Assembly (NCBI GenBank): GCA_905216025.1
Contig: CAJMSE010000004.1
Span: forward strand, 1-64,000
Length of the DNA stretch: 64,000 bases
From: an uncultured bacterium
GTDB lineage: Bacteria; Bacteroidota; Bacteroidia; Bacteroidales; Bacteroidaceae
Direction: 5' to 3'
Shown: piece by piece, positions 55,681-64,000 of the stretch
Numbering within the stretch: the first letter of the stretch is position 1
How the letters are laid out: each line of letters starts with the position of its first letter
Program-made: the position numbers and the translations under genes
Notes under the pieces: model-generated
The model's input: only the letters and a program-made list of their open reading frames with translations
Databases searched by the model: none
What the model was told of the DNA's origin: nothing

Positions 55681-58416
55681 ATGAACGACGAGACGACAGA
55701 GAACGAAATGATAGACGAAAGCCTGACGGGAGAGCACTCAGACTACAAGCCTGTGGACAGGTTTGACGCCGCAGCAGTGCACCATCTGAGCGGCATGTAC
55801 CAGAACTGGTTTCTCGACTACGCATCCTACGTGATACTCGAAAGAGCCGTGCCCCACATCGAGGACGGCCTGAAACCCGTGCAACGGCGCATACTGCACT
55901 CGATGAAGCGCATGGACGACGGGCGATACAACAAGGTGGCGAACATCGTGGGACACACGATGCAGTTTCACCCGCACGGAGACGCCTCCATCGGCGACGC
56001 CCTCGTGCAACTCGGACAGAAAGACCTGCTCGTGGACACACAGGGTAACTGGGGCAACATACTCACTGGAGACCGCGCCGCCGCGCCGCGATATATCGAG
56101 GCACGGCTGTCTAAGTTCGCGCTCGACACGGTGTTCAACCCCAAGACAACGGAATGGCAGCTGTCGTATGACGGCCGCAACAGGGAGCCGGTGACGCTGC
56201 CGGTGAAATACCCGCTGCTGCTGGCACAGGGAGCGGAAGGCATCGCCGTGGGTCTGTCGTCGAAGATTCTGCCACACAATTTCTGCGAGATATGCGACGC
56301 GGCGGTGAGCTACCTGCACGGACAGGAGTTCAAGCTGTATCCCGACTTCCCCACGGGAGGAAGCATAGACGTGTCCAAATATAACGACGGACACCGCGGA
56401 GGAGCACTCAAGGTGAGGGCCAAGATAGAGAAGCAGGACAACAAGACGCTCGTCATCAGAGAGATTCCGTTCGGCAAGACCACCGCCACACTCATCGACT
56501 CGATACTGCGCGCCATAGAGAAGGGAAAGATAAAGGCACGCAAGGTGGAGGACAACACGGCGGCACAGGTGGAGATTCTCGTGCACCTGGCACCGGGAGT
56601 GTCGAGCGACAAGACGCTCGACGCGCTCTATGCGTTCTCCGACTGCGAGGTGAACATATCGCCGAACTGCTGCGTCATCGAGGACGACAAGCCACAGTTC
56701 CTCACCGTGAGCGACGTGCTGCGCAGCTCGGTGGACCACACGAAGGACCTGATACGCCGCGAACTGGAAATCAGAAAGGACGAGCTGCTCGAGCAATACC
56801 ACTTCTGCTCGTTGGAAAAGATATTCATAGAAGAACGCATCTACAAGGACCGCAAGTTTGAACAGGCGCCCGATGTGGATGCCGTGTGCGAACATATAGA
56901 CGAGCGGCTCACGCCATACTACCCGCAGATGGTGCGCGAGGTGACGAAGGACGACATACTGAAGCTGCTCGAGATAAAGATGCAACGCATACTGAAGTTC
57001 AACAAGGAGAAGGCCGAGGAGCAGATGGCACGCGTCAAGGCCGAGATAGAGGAGATAGAGCGCGACCTCAACAACATGACCGAGGTGACGGCAAACTGGT
57101 TCACTTTCCTGAAAGACAAGTACGGAAAGGACCACCCGAGACTGACCGAGATACGAAACTTCGACACCATCGAGGCCTCGAAGGTGGTCGAGGCGAACGA
57201 GAAACTGTATATCAACAGGCAGGAGGGATTCATCGGCACGGGACTGAAGAAGGACGAGTTTGTGTGCAACTGCTCCGACATCGATGACATCGTGATATTC
57301 TACAAGGACGGAAAATACAAGGTCGTACGCGTGGCCGACAAGATTTTCGCCGGCAAGAACATACTGCACGTGGGCGTGTTCAAGAAGAACGACAAGCGCA
57401 CTATATATAATGTGGTGTACCGCGACGGGCGAAAGGGCTTCTATTTCATCAAGCGCTTCTGCATCCCGGCCATCACGAGAGACCGCGAATACGACCTCAC
57501 GCAGGGCACTCCGGGCTCGAAGGTGGTATACTTCACAGCCAACCCGAACGGCGAGGCGGAAGTGATAAAGGTGACACTCGACCCGATGGCGGTGCAGTCG
57601 AAGCGCAAAACGAGCATCTTCCTCGAAAAGGACTTCTCGGAAATAATGATTAAAGGGCGCTCGTCGAAAGGCAACCTGCTGACCAAGAAACAGGTGAACC
57701 GCATCGGGCTGAAGAGTCACGGACACTCGACGCTGGGCGGACGGAAGGTCTGGTTCGACACGGACGTGAACCGTCTGAACTACGACGAGCACGGCATGCT
57801 GCTCGGAGAGTTCAACGACGACGACATGATTCTCGTGGTGCTGAAGAACGGCGACTTCTATCTCACCAACTTCGACGTGAACAACCACTATGAAGACAAC
57901 ATACTACTGATAGAGAAATTCGACCCGGCCAAGGTGTGGACGGCCGTCCTCTTCGATGCCGACAACGACGGATACCCGTACGTCAAGCGCTTCCTGATGG
58001 AGGCGAGCCGGCGCAAGCAGAACTATATCGGCGAGAACCCGCACAGCAAACCCGTGCTGCTCTCAGGCGAGGCATACCCGAGGATAAAGGTGGCCTTCGG
58101 CGGAGCAGACAGCTTCAGAGACCCGATGGAAATCGACGCGGAGCAGTTTATCGCCATAAAGGGATTCAAGGCGAAGGGCAAGCGCATCACCACATGGGCC
58201 ATCGAGAGCATCGAAGAGCTGGAACCGACACGGTGGCCGGAAACGGAAGAGGCCGGAAACGGCGACGGAGACGGCACGGACAGCGACGAGGAAGATGCCG
58301 GAGACCAGGCTGAAGCACAGACCGGAGCAACGGACATCGACCCGGACGCAGGCAAATCGGAACAGCAGGTCATCGACGAGATTACCGGACAGCTAAGCCT
58401 CTTCCCTGATGAATAA
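55681..58416 (+). CDS. parC: DNA topoisomerase IV subunit A
   Basis: 911 residues. N-terminal breakage-reunion domain: YASYVILERAVPHIEDGLKPVQRRIL, YNKVANIVGHTMQFHPHGDASIGDALVQLGQ, and the active-site Tyr in GDRAAAPRYIEARLSKFA. The C-terminal beta-pinwheel lacks the GyrA box QRRGGKG, favouring ParC over GyrA; an acidic tail (GNGDGDGTDSDEEDAGD) follows. Where E. coli GyrA/ParC have the quinolone-contacting Ser, this protein has Ala (HPHGDASIGD), probably normal for the group. Overlaps the next gene by 8 bp; parE is not adjacent downstream. Confidence 0.93.
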   Translation: MNDETTENEMIDESLTGEHSDYKPVDRFDAAAVHHLSGMYQNWFLDYASYVILERAVPHIEDGLKPVQRRILHSMKRMDDGRYNKVANIVGHTMQFHPHGDASIGDALVQLGQKDLLVDTQGNWGNILTGDRAAAPRYIEARLSKFALDTVFNPKTTEWQLSYDGRNREPVTLPVKYPLLLAQGAEGIAVGLSSKILPHNFCEICDAAVSYLHGQEFKLYPDFPTGGSIDVSKYNDGHRGGALKVRAKIEKQDNKTLVIREIPFGKTTATLIDSILRAIEKGKIKARKVEDNTAAQVEILVHLAPGVSSDKTLDALYAFSDCEVNISPNCCVIEDDKPQFLTVSDVLRSSVDHTKDLIRRELEIRKDELLEQYHFCSLEKIFIEERIYKDRKFEQAPDVDAVCEHIDERLTPYYPQMVREVTKDDILKLLEIKMQRILKFNKEKAEEQMARVKAEIEEIERDLNNMTEVTANWFTFLKDKYGKDHPRLTEIRNFDTIEASKVVEANEKLYINRQEGFIGTGLKKDEFVCNCSDIDDIVIFYKDGKYKVVRVADKIFAGKNILHVGVFKKNDKRTIYNVVYRDGRKGFYFIKRFCIPAITRDREYDLTQGTPGSKVVYFTANPNGEAEVIKVTLDPMAVQSKRKTSIFLEKDFSEIMIKGRSSKGNLLTKKQVNRIGLKSHGHSTLGGRKVWFDTDVNRLNYDEHGMLLGEFNDDDMILVVLKNGDFYLTNFDVNNHYEDNILLIEKFDPAKVWTAVLFDADNDGYPYVKRFLMEASRRKQNYIGENPHSKPVLLSGEAYPRIKVAFGGADSFRDPMEIDAEQFIAIKGFKAKGKRITTWAIESIEELEPTRWPETEEAGNGDGDGTDSDEEDAGDQAEAQTGATDIDPDAGKSEQQVIDEITGQLSLFPDE

Positions 58417-59224
58417 GACCGGAAGCATACTCGCCATCATGCTGGCATGCGCCTCATGCGCCTCCGCGCAGACAGACTCGGTCTGCAGCGGACGGATAAC
58501 GACGGCGGCATACATGATCGGCGCCGGCCCGACGAACATCCTCGACACGTATCTCTCGAACGAGCACTTCAGCGGAGCGGGCATCACCTTCCTCGCCACG
58601 ACGGATAGGCAGCGGCCCGGCAGCAGATGGAGCACGGCAATGAGGCATCAGGCGAACATATCATACACGAACGACCGCAGCGACACGGCAAATGAAATGG
58701 AAGGCGCATACAGCTTCACATGGGGCCGTTATTACTGTTGGGAACTCCTCGGAGGCAGCCTGCGGCTGCAGGCCGGAGCGATGGCCGGCATCGAAGCAGG
58801 ATTCATCTACAACACGATGAACGGCAACAACCCGGCGCAGGCGCGGGCAGCCGTGAACATAATGCCCTCAGGAACGGCCGCATACCGCTTCCGGCTGTGG
58901 GGCCGTGACATGGGCGTGAGATACGAAATCGACGCTCCGCTCGCGGGAATCATGTTCTCACCGAACTACGGGCAGTCGTACTACGAGATATTCTCACGCG
59001 GCGACTACGACCACAACATCGTGCCGACGACATTCGTCAGCGCACCCAACTTCCGCCAGACGCTGTCGCTCGACGTGAACATCAGCCGGCGGACAACCCT
59101 GCGGATGGGCTACCTCGGAGACTACCGGCAGGCGAAAGTGAACAACCTCAAATCACACATATACTCGCACCGCTTCATGATAGGCTTCGTGAAACAGTTT
59201 AAACTCATACACTACAGGCCATGA
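58409..59224 (+). CDS. DUF3316-like outer-membrane/periplasmic protein
   Basis: 271 residues with a signal peptide (NKTGSILAIMLACASCASAQ). It then shows amphipathic strands such as AYMIGAGPTNILDTYLSNEHFSGAGITF, GAYSFTWGRYYCWELLGGSLRLQAGAMAGIEAGFIYNTMNGNNPAQA and MGVRYEIDAPLAGIMFSPNYGQSYYEIF, which match my memory of the DUF3316 family. Predicted small barrel or barrel-associated protein; function unknown. Joined to parC (8-bp overlap) and to the S41 protease gene (ATGA overlap). Confidence 0.78.
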   Translation: MNKTGSILAIMLACASCASAQTDSVCSGRITTAAYMIGAGPTNILDTYLSNEHFSGAGITFLATTDRQRPGSRWSTAMRHQANISYTNDRSDTANEMEGAYSFTWGRYYCWELLGGSLRLQAGAMAGIEAGFIYNTMNGNNPAQARAAVNIMPSGTAAYRFRLWGRDMGVRYEIDAPLAGIMFSPNYGQSYYEIFSRGDYDHNIVPTTFVSAPNFRQTLSLDVNISRRTTLRMGYLGDYRQAKVNNLKSHIYSHRFMIGFVKQFKLIHYRP

Positions 59225-60285
59225 AAGACAACTTCTGTAAATATCTCCACACGCTATCACGGCAGATACGAGCCGGCCTGATGATGCTCGCCATGGCATT
59301 GACAGCCGCCTGCATGTCGTCGTGCGTGGACGAAGAGGAGTACGACGACTCTCCACAGGGTAACTTCGAGGCACTGTGGAAGATAATGGACGAGCACTAC
59401 TGCTTCTTCTCATACAAGCACGACGAGTACGGACTCGACTGGAACGACGTTTATAATAAATATAAGGTGAGAATCGACAGCCGCATGACGGAGGGCCAGC
59501 TGTTCGAGGTTCTGGCCGACATGCTCGGCGAACTGCGCGACGGACACGTCAACCTGTCCACGTCATACGACTTCGCACGCTACTGGAAATGGCACGAGGA
59601 CTTCCCCGCCAACGTCAGCGACACACTGCTGAGGCGATATCTCGGCACAGACTATAAGATTGCCGGCGGACTGAAATACCGCGTGCTCGACGACAACATA
59701 GGATACATACGCTATGAGAGCTTCAACGACGGCATCGGAGAGGGGAACCTCGACGAGGCGATAAACCACCTCATGCTCTGCCGCGGACTCATCATCGACA
59801 TCCGCGGCAACGGCGGCGGCACGCTGACCACGGCAGAACGCTTTGCCGCACGCTTCATCAACAGCGCGACGACCGTAGGCTACATACGTCACAAGACAGG
59901 ACCGGGGCACGACGACTTCTCCTCCATGAAGGAGCAACGCCTTGAACCGTCGGCCAACCTGAGGTGGCAGAAGCGCGTCTGCGTGCTCACCAACAGGCAT
60001 GTATACAGTGCCGCCAACGAGTTTGTCAAATACATGAAATGCGCTCCCTCCGTCACCGTCGTTGGCGACAGGACCGGCGGCGGAGCCGGCATGCCCTTCA
60101 GCAGCATGCTCCCCAACGGCTGGGGCGTGCGCTTCTCGGCCTGTCCGATGTACGACCGTGCCATGGCATCCACCGAGTTCGGCATCGCACCCGACCACGA
60201 GGTGCATCTCACCGACGCCGATTTCGCCCGTGGCAAGGACACCATTATAGAATACGCACGCGCTATACTCGGGAAAAAGCAATGA
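59221..60285 (+). CDS. S41 (C-terminal processing/tail-specific) family peptidase lipoprotein
   Basis: 354 residues. Signal with SSC lipobox (ALTAACMSSCVDEEE). The S41 core starts LWKIMDEHYCFFSYKHDEYGLDWNDVYNKYK; LRDGHVNLST precedes the strand GYIRYESF; LIIDIRGNGGGTLTTAERFA and the catalytic segment HVYSAANEFVKYMK (Ser) with GDRTGGGAGMPFSSMLPNGWGV follow. The canonical Lys of Ctp proteases is not evident at the usual place (GDRTGGG), so activity may use another general base, as in tricorn-type members. A PDZ domain is not recognisable. Third gene of the parC transcript. Confidence 0.85.
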   Translation: MKDNFCKYLHTLSRQIRAGLMMLAMALTAACMSSCVDEEEYDDSPQGNFEALWKIMDEHYCFFSYKHDEYGLDWNDVYNKYKVRIDSRMTEGQLFEVLADMLGELRDGHVNLSTSYDFARYWKWHEDFPANVSDTLLRRYLGTDYKIAGGLKYRVLDDNIGYIRYESFNDGIGEGNLDEAINHLMLCRGLIIDIRGNGGGTLTTAERFAARFINSATTVGYIRHKTGPGHDDFSSMKEQRLEPSANLRWQKRVCVLTNRHVYSAANEFVKYMKCAPSVTVVGDRTGGGAGMPFSSMLPNGWGVRFSACPMYDRAMASTEFGIAPDHEVHLTDADFARGKDTIIEYARAILGKKQ

Positions 60286-60290
60286 TTTTA

Positions 60291-60322
60291 TTTGGCCGAC
60301 AGCCATTTATTGCGTATCTTTG
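60291..60322 (+). promoter_or_regulatory. tRNA-Leu promoter
   Basis: TTTG (60291-60294), 20 bp, TATCTTTG (60315-60322). The tRNA 5' end follows 12 bp after the -7 box. Confidence 0.85.
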
Positions 60323-60334
60323 CACCTGTAAACT

Positions 60335-60416
60335 GCGCTTGTGGCGAAATTGGTAGACGCGCCAGACTTAGGATCTGGTGTCTCGCGACGTGTAGGTTCG
60401 AGTCCTATCAGGCGCA
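60335..60416 (+). tRNA. tRNA-Leu (anticodon UAG)
   Basis: 82 nt with a complete cloverleaf: acceptor GCGCTTG/CAGGCGC, D-loop AAATTGGTAGACGC, anticodon stem CCAGA/TCTGG with loop CTTAGGA (anticodon TAG at 60369-60371), a long class II variable arm, and TTCGAGTCC in the T loop. Discriminator A. CCA is not encoded, as usual in Bacteroidetes. It reads CUA and, by wobble, other CUN codons. Confidence 0.97.
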
Positions 60417-60424
60417 CCCGAAAC

Positions 60425-60461
60425 ATAAGCCGAGCATCTGAATGTCAGATGCCCGGCTTAT
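60425..60461 (+). terminator. Terminator of tRNA-Leu
   Basis: Arms 60425-60441 and 60445-60461 form a 17-bp stem with one mismatch and a 3-nt loop, followed by ATTTTTCT. Also positioned to stop transcription of the convergent GH3 gene. Confidence 0.88.
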
Positions 60462-60512
60462 ATTTTTCTACTTTAACAAGCACAACAATCGAGCGCTTAT
60501 TAACAGAAGACA

Positions 60513-62705
60513 TCAGAAAAGCTGGAAGTCGGCCGTGCCACGGACGTCATCTGAGGAGGCGCACACGTATGCACGGAACTTGCCCGGCTCGGCCTTCCAA
60601 CCGTGAGAGGCCTCATCCCAGAACTTCAGATCCTGCTCCGTGATATCCATTGTCACCGTCTTTGTCTCGCCCGGACGGAGCGATACCTTGGCAAAATTCT
60701 TCAGTTCCTTCTTCGGACGGTCGACCGAGCATTTCTCGTCACCGATATACAGCTGGACAATCTCCTTGCCCTCACACTTGCCGGTGTTCGTTACGTCGAC
60801 CGTCACGCGCCATGTGTTGTTGCCGGTGGAGGCGATTGAGGGCTTGCCATACTTGAATGTGGTGTATGAAAGGCCGAAGCCGAAGGGGAATTGGGTTTTC
60901 ACTCCGCGTGTATCGAAGTGGCGGTAGCCCACGTAGATGCCCTCGTCATAGCGCACTTCCTTGCCGTTGCCGGGATAACCGTCAGTGCCATACTTGAAAC
61001 AGGGATAGTCGTTCTGAGCCTTGGCGAACGTCACGGGCAGCTTGCCGCTCGGGCATACCTTGCCGCTCAGCACGTTGGCCAGCGCAGTGCCCGACTCCGA
61101 GCCGAGATACCAGCAGTGAACGAGAGCCTGAACGCTGCCGAGCCATGGCGTGGCATACGGGTTACCGCCGAACATCACGGCAATGGTGTTCTTCTGAATT
61201 GCCGCCAGCTCACTGATGAGCTCGTTCTGTCCGAACGACAGGTCGTAGCTCTCGCGGTCGCCGTTCTCGCAGTCCTGCTTGTGGTTCTTGTTGAGTCCGC
61301 CGATGAATATGATGAGGTCTGCCTTCTTGGCCTTTTCCAGTGCCTCGGCCTTCAGCTGCGCAAGAAGCTCCGGCTTCACCTTGTCCACATGGTCATAGAG
61401 CGGCCGGCCCGACGAATATCCCTTCGCATAGTCTACCTTGTCGCCATAGATAGCCTTCAGTGCCTCCAGCGGCGATATGTCGCGGAGAGTCTTCAGCTCG
61501 CTCGAACCGCCGCCCTCGGTCAGGCTGCGGGTTGCGTTCTCGCCCACGACGAGTATGCGTCCGTAGCTGCCGGCATTCAGCGGCAGGATGTTCTTCTGGT
61601 TGCGCAGCAGCACGATGCCCTCTTCGGCGATGGCGCGGCATGCCTCATAGTGAGCCTCGGAGCACTGGCTGCCGATGGCCTTGTCGGGATTCATCGACGT
61701 GCGGAACATCGTGCGCAGCACGCGTGACACCTTATCGTCGAGCACAGACATCGGTATCTTACCCTCATTGATGAGCTTTTCAAACGGCCGGGCCAGGTAA
61801 TAGTCGTCGTATGTGAACTCCGACTCCTTGAGCTTACCGTCTGTATACGAGCCCATCTCTATGTCCATGCCGCCCGTGGCAGCCTGCCATGTGTCGGTGA
61901 CGCCGCCCCAGTCGCTGACCACGGCACCGTCGAATCCCCATTCACCCTTGAGTATTCCGTTGAGCAGAGCGTCGTTCTGACAGCAGTGAGCACCCTGCCA
62001 CAGGTTGTAGCTACCCATTATCGTCCACACCTTGGCTTCCTTTACGGCACGCTCGAAGGCCGGAAGATAAATCTCACGGAGCGCCCGTTCGCTCACCTTG
62101 ACGTCGACAGCGAAGCGGTCTATCTCTTGGTTGTTCAGTGCAAAGTGCTTCAGACAGCATGCCACGCCGTTCTGCTGCGCGCTCCTGATGTAGGGCACGA
62201 CCATGCGTCCGGCCAGATACGGGTCTTCGCCCATATACTCGAAGGCGCGTCCGTTGAGGGGCGTGCGGGCGATATTGACGCCCGGTCCGAGCATGATGTC
62301 CTTATAGCGGAATGCGAACTCCTCGCTGACGGCATTGCCGTATACTGCCGAGAGGTCCGGATTCCACGTCGCGGCGAGACACGTAAGCGAGGGGAAAGCC
62401 ACTATCGAGTCGTTCGTCCACTTTGCCGGCGACCATGAGTTCCACTCAAGCTCCTCGCGCACGCCGTGAGGGCCATCGTCCATGTTGAGCTGGCGCAGGC
62501 CGAGACGCGGCACTCCGGCCGATGTAAACTTACTCTGTGCATGGAGCACCTGAATCTTCTCATGTACGGTCATGCGGCTGAGCGCATCCTTCACCCGCTC
62601 CTCGATTGGCGCCTTGGCGTCGAGATAGAGCGGCTTGGCCGTCTGGGCCGATGCTGCGGCAAACCCGAGGGCCAGCAGCACCACTGATAAATATCTTTTC
62701 TTCAT
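60513..62705 (-). CDS. Glycoside hydrolase family 3 beta-glycosidase
   Basis: 730 residues from the ATG at 62703-62705, which begins a signal peptide (KKRYLSVVLLALGFAAASAQ). GH3 N-domain: MTVHEKIQVLHAQSK, GVNIARTPLNGRAFEYMGEDPYLAG, CLKHFALNNQE, nucleophile Asp in GAVVSDWGG. C-domain: GRILVVGENATRSLTEGGGSSEL and a fibronectin-III-like end (FRAYVCASSDDVRG). It hydrolyses terminal beta-linked glucose, xylose or related sugars in the periplasm; the precise specificity is open. Cotranscribed with the upstream GH2 gene (30-bp gap). Confidence 0.93.
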   Translation of the reverse strand: MKKRYLSVVLLALGFAAASAQTAKPLYLDAKAPIEERVKDALSRMTVHEKIQVLHAQSKFTSAGVPRLGLRQLNMDDGPHGVREELEWNSWSPAKWTNDSIVAFPSLTCLAATWNPDLSAVYGNAVSEEFAFRYKDIMLGPGVNIARTPLNGRAFEYMGEDPYLAGRMVVPYIRSAQQNGVACCLKHFALNNQEIDRFAVDVKVSERALREIYLPAFERAVKEAKVWTIMGSYNLWQGAHCCQNDALLNGILKGEWGFDGAVVSDWGGVTDTWQAATGGMDIEMGSYTDGKLKESEFTYDDYYLARPFEKLINEGKIPMSVLDDKVSRVLRTMFRTSMNPDKAIGSQCSEAHYEACRAIAEEGIVLLRNQKNILPLNAGSYGRILVVGENATRSLTEGGGSSELKTLRDISPLEALKAIYGDKVDYAKGYSSGRPLYDHVDKVKPELLAQLKAEALEKAKKADLIIFIGGLNKNHKQDCENGDRESYDLSFGQNELISELAAIQKNTIAVMFGGNPYATPWLGSVQALVHCWYLGSESGTALANVLSGKVCPSGKLPVTFAKAQNDYPCFKYGTDGYPGNGKEVRYDEGIYVGYRHFDTRGVKTQFPFGFGLSYTTFKYGKPSIASTGNNTWRVTVDVTNTGKCEGKEIVQLYIGDEKCSVDRPKKELKNFAKVSLRPGETKTVTMDITEQDLKFWDEASHGWKAEPGKFRAYVCASSDDVRGTADFQLF

Positions 62706-62735
62706 AGTCCTATGGTTTGTTATGTCATGTCTCAC

Positions 62736-64000
62736 TTACTTTATTTCCGCCGGCTTCAGTCCGATGCTCCTCGCGCAGACGCTGCCTTTTCCCTTCACCA
62801 CCGCCATGCAGCGGCCGAAGAATGCCTTGCGGCGTGGAGCGGTGAAGCGCTCCATCGATGTCTGACAACCGTTGTCGGTGGCCACAATCTCCGCGCCGTC
62901 GCCGGTCGTGAACTCGATCGTGTTCTCCGCCCATGGGCACAGCGTGCCGTCGGCATCAACCACCTCGGCCGTGATGAACGTGAGGTCACGCCCCCGGTAG
63001 TCGACAGACAGGCGCAGTGATGCCGGGGCACCGGCGGTGCGGCGCGTCTGCTCGCCCACTACCCTACCGTCACGACGGGCCACGACCTTCGCCTCGCCCG
63101 GTTCAAACGTCACCCGCCACATCACGTGATACTGATGGCTGTCCGCCTTGCGGCGCACGCCCTGACTGCGGCCGTTGATGAACAGCTCCACCTCGTCGGC
63201 CCCGTTGTAGTAGCACCACAGGTCGACGGTCTGCCCGTCCATCCAGTTCCAGTGCGGGAAGAGGTGCAGCACGGGGCGCTCCGTCCATTCCGACTGATAC
63301 ATGTAATACACATCCTTCGGAAAACCGGCAAGGTCTATGATGCCGAAATAGCTCGAACGGGCGGGAAATCCGTATGGCGTCGGCTCGCCGATATAGTCGA
63401 AGCCCGTCCAGATGAACTGGCCTCCGACGTATGGCGTATGCTTCACCACGTCCCAGGTCTCCTCGTGCGTGGAGCTCCATGCCGCGTGCATGTTGTCGTA
63501 GGCAGAGCACATGAACGAGGGGTCTGTATACGGCAGCCACCACTCCACCGGCGCTACATATACCGAATCGCTCGGCATCATGTAGTAACTGCGCGTCTGA
63601 AGCGCCGAGACGCTCTCCGTAAGGATGAACGGCCGGCCGGGAAAGTTTTTCGGAACATCCTTTATCCACTGGTGATGGTAGTTGAATCCGACTATGTCGA
63701 GGGCGCCGCTGCGAAACAGGTGGTTGTCCGGCGACGGCTCGTTACAGCCCGCAGTTATCGGGCGCGTGGTGTCGAGGCGGCGCACGATGGCCGCCAGGTG
63801 GGCTGTCAGCAGCGAGTTGACGCTCGTCTCCCCCGCACGGGCCAGCGTCGAGGCGTCATGGCCGGCATTGAGGATGAGGTTTGCCTGTTCGAGCGACAGC
63901 GTGTCGGCCTCTGCCGACGACCACTGTTCGAGCACCTCGTTGCCGATGGACCACATCAGGACCGACGGATGGTTGCGGTCGCGGCGCACGAGGTCGCAGA
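62736..64000 (-). CDS. Glycoside hydrolase family 2 (beta-galactosidase-like), 5' part beyond the window
   Basis: At least 421 residues; the frame is open to the right edge, so the N-terminal sugar-binding and Ig domains are outside. The TIM barrel shows RRDRNHPSVLMWSIGNEV (acid/base Glu in GNE), the likely nucleophile Glu in PFILTESVSA, and FIWTGFDYIGEPTPY. C-terminal Ig-like domains include WTERPVLHLFPHWNW, VDLWCYYNGADEVELFINGRSQGVR and LTFITAEVVDADGTLCPWAENTIEF, typical of Bacteroidetes GH2 with a DUF4982 module. With the GH3 gene it forms a glycan-degrading unit. Confidence 0.92.
   Translation of the reverse strand, partial: CDLVRRDRNHPSVLMWSIGNEVLEQWSSAEADTLSLEQANLILNAGHDASTLARAGETSVNSLLTAHLAAIVRRLDTTRPITAGCNEPSPDNHLFRSGALDIVGFNYHHQWIKDVPKNFPGRPFILTESVSALQTRSYYMMPSDSVYVAPVEWWLPYTDPSFMCSAYDNMHAAWSSTHEETWDVVKHTPYVGGQFIWTGFDYIGEPTPYGFPARSSYFGIIDLAGFPKDVYYMYQSEWTERPVLHLFPHWNWMDGQTVDLWCYYNGADEVELFINGRSQGVRRKADSHQYHVMWRVTFEPGEAKVVARRDGRVVGEQTRRTAGAPASLRLSVDYRGRDLTFITAEVVDADGTLCPWAENTIEFTTGDGAEIVATDNGCQTSMERFTAPRRKAFFGRCMAVVKGKGSVCARSIGLKPAEIK

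Noticed and set aside
55738..57888. 716-residue minus-strand reading frame opposite parC
   Set aside because: Antisense shadow produced by GC-rich codon bias (strings of Val, His, Leu, Arg); no start context and no recognisable domain.

Overview
The window is chromosomal DNA of a GC-rich member of the Bacteroidales, most likely Prevotellaceae or a close relative. The grounds are: the 5' end of a Bacteroidales-type 16S rRNA gene at the left edge; the Bacteroidetes promoter signature (TTTG or TTG, about 20 bp, then TAnnTTTG) in front of at least a dozen genes; weak Shine-Dalgarno sequences; and families typical of the phylum (PorE-like OmpA/propeller lipoprotein, PCMD-domain proteins, DUF4492-cydAB, a DUF6249-like/sigma-70/DUF5056-like trio, DUF3316, DUF975). 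No prophage, IS transposase or CRISPR array is visible.

Layout. 1-350: 16S 5' end, leader and rrn promoter (minus). 713-3584: BI-1 membrane protein, a GNAT acetyltransferase and an SGNH hydrolase. 3682-6367: the lactate-oxidation operon lutABC. 6563-10085: a secreted cassette (PCMD lipoprotein, outer-membrane barrel, calycin/PCMD-like protein whose signal peptide is frameshifted). 10170-15284 (minus): a dTDP-sugar operon (rmlB, fdtA-like, GNAT, fdtB-like) with purT inside it. 15363-17875 (minus): phosphodiesterase, cytidylate-kinase-like protein, MATE exporter. 17990-26801 (plus): S8 protease-xseA-xseB, ilvE, DUF975, trmB, a TonB receptor and mrp. 27056-33003 (minus): TolC/HlyD/two ABC-2 permeases with no ATPase, preceded by a coiled-coil membrane protein. 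33420-40972 (plus): DUF2975-HTH pair, M16 protease, and a 1182-residue nuclease-helicase. 41122-44127 (minus): rsmF-like-thyA-folA. 44226-45975 (plus): sigma-70 trio. 45967-51230 (minus): PorE-like, GNAT, topB, LUD protein. 51384-52108: broken Fic gene. 52333-55459 (minus): DUF4492-cydA-cydB. 55681-60285 (plus): parC, DUF3316, S41 protease. 60335: tRNA-Leu(UAG). 60513-64000 (minus): GH3 and a GH2 gene cut by the window end.

The most unusual content is repetitive. (i) Three copies of a composite intergenic element (2452-2611, 26893-27053, 40970-41126) share one architecture: three 22-bp units of one sequence, a short linker, then three 22-bp units of a second sequence. They sit against gene 3' ends, and two lie between convergent genes. 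(ii) A fourth array with the same 22-bp period but another sequence (52173-52301) also lies between convergent genes. (iii) Two roughly 115-125 bp palindromic elements are inserted in frame inside protein genes (fdtB-like and the nuclease-helicase), each adding about 38 residues with an N(D/E)E...SSF signature, much like the protein-coding palindromic elements described in Rickettsia. (iv) A MITE-like element with about 95-bp inverted arms separates thyA from folA. Several promoters carry perfect dyads over the -33 region (1664, 20889, 23499), suggesting operators. All identifications come from reading the sequence and from remembered family features; no database search was run.
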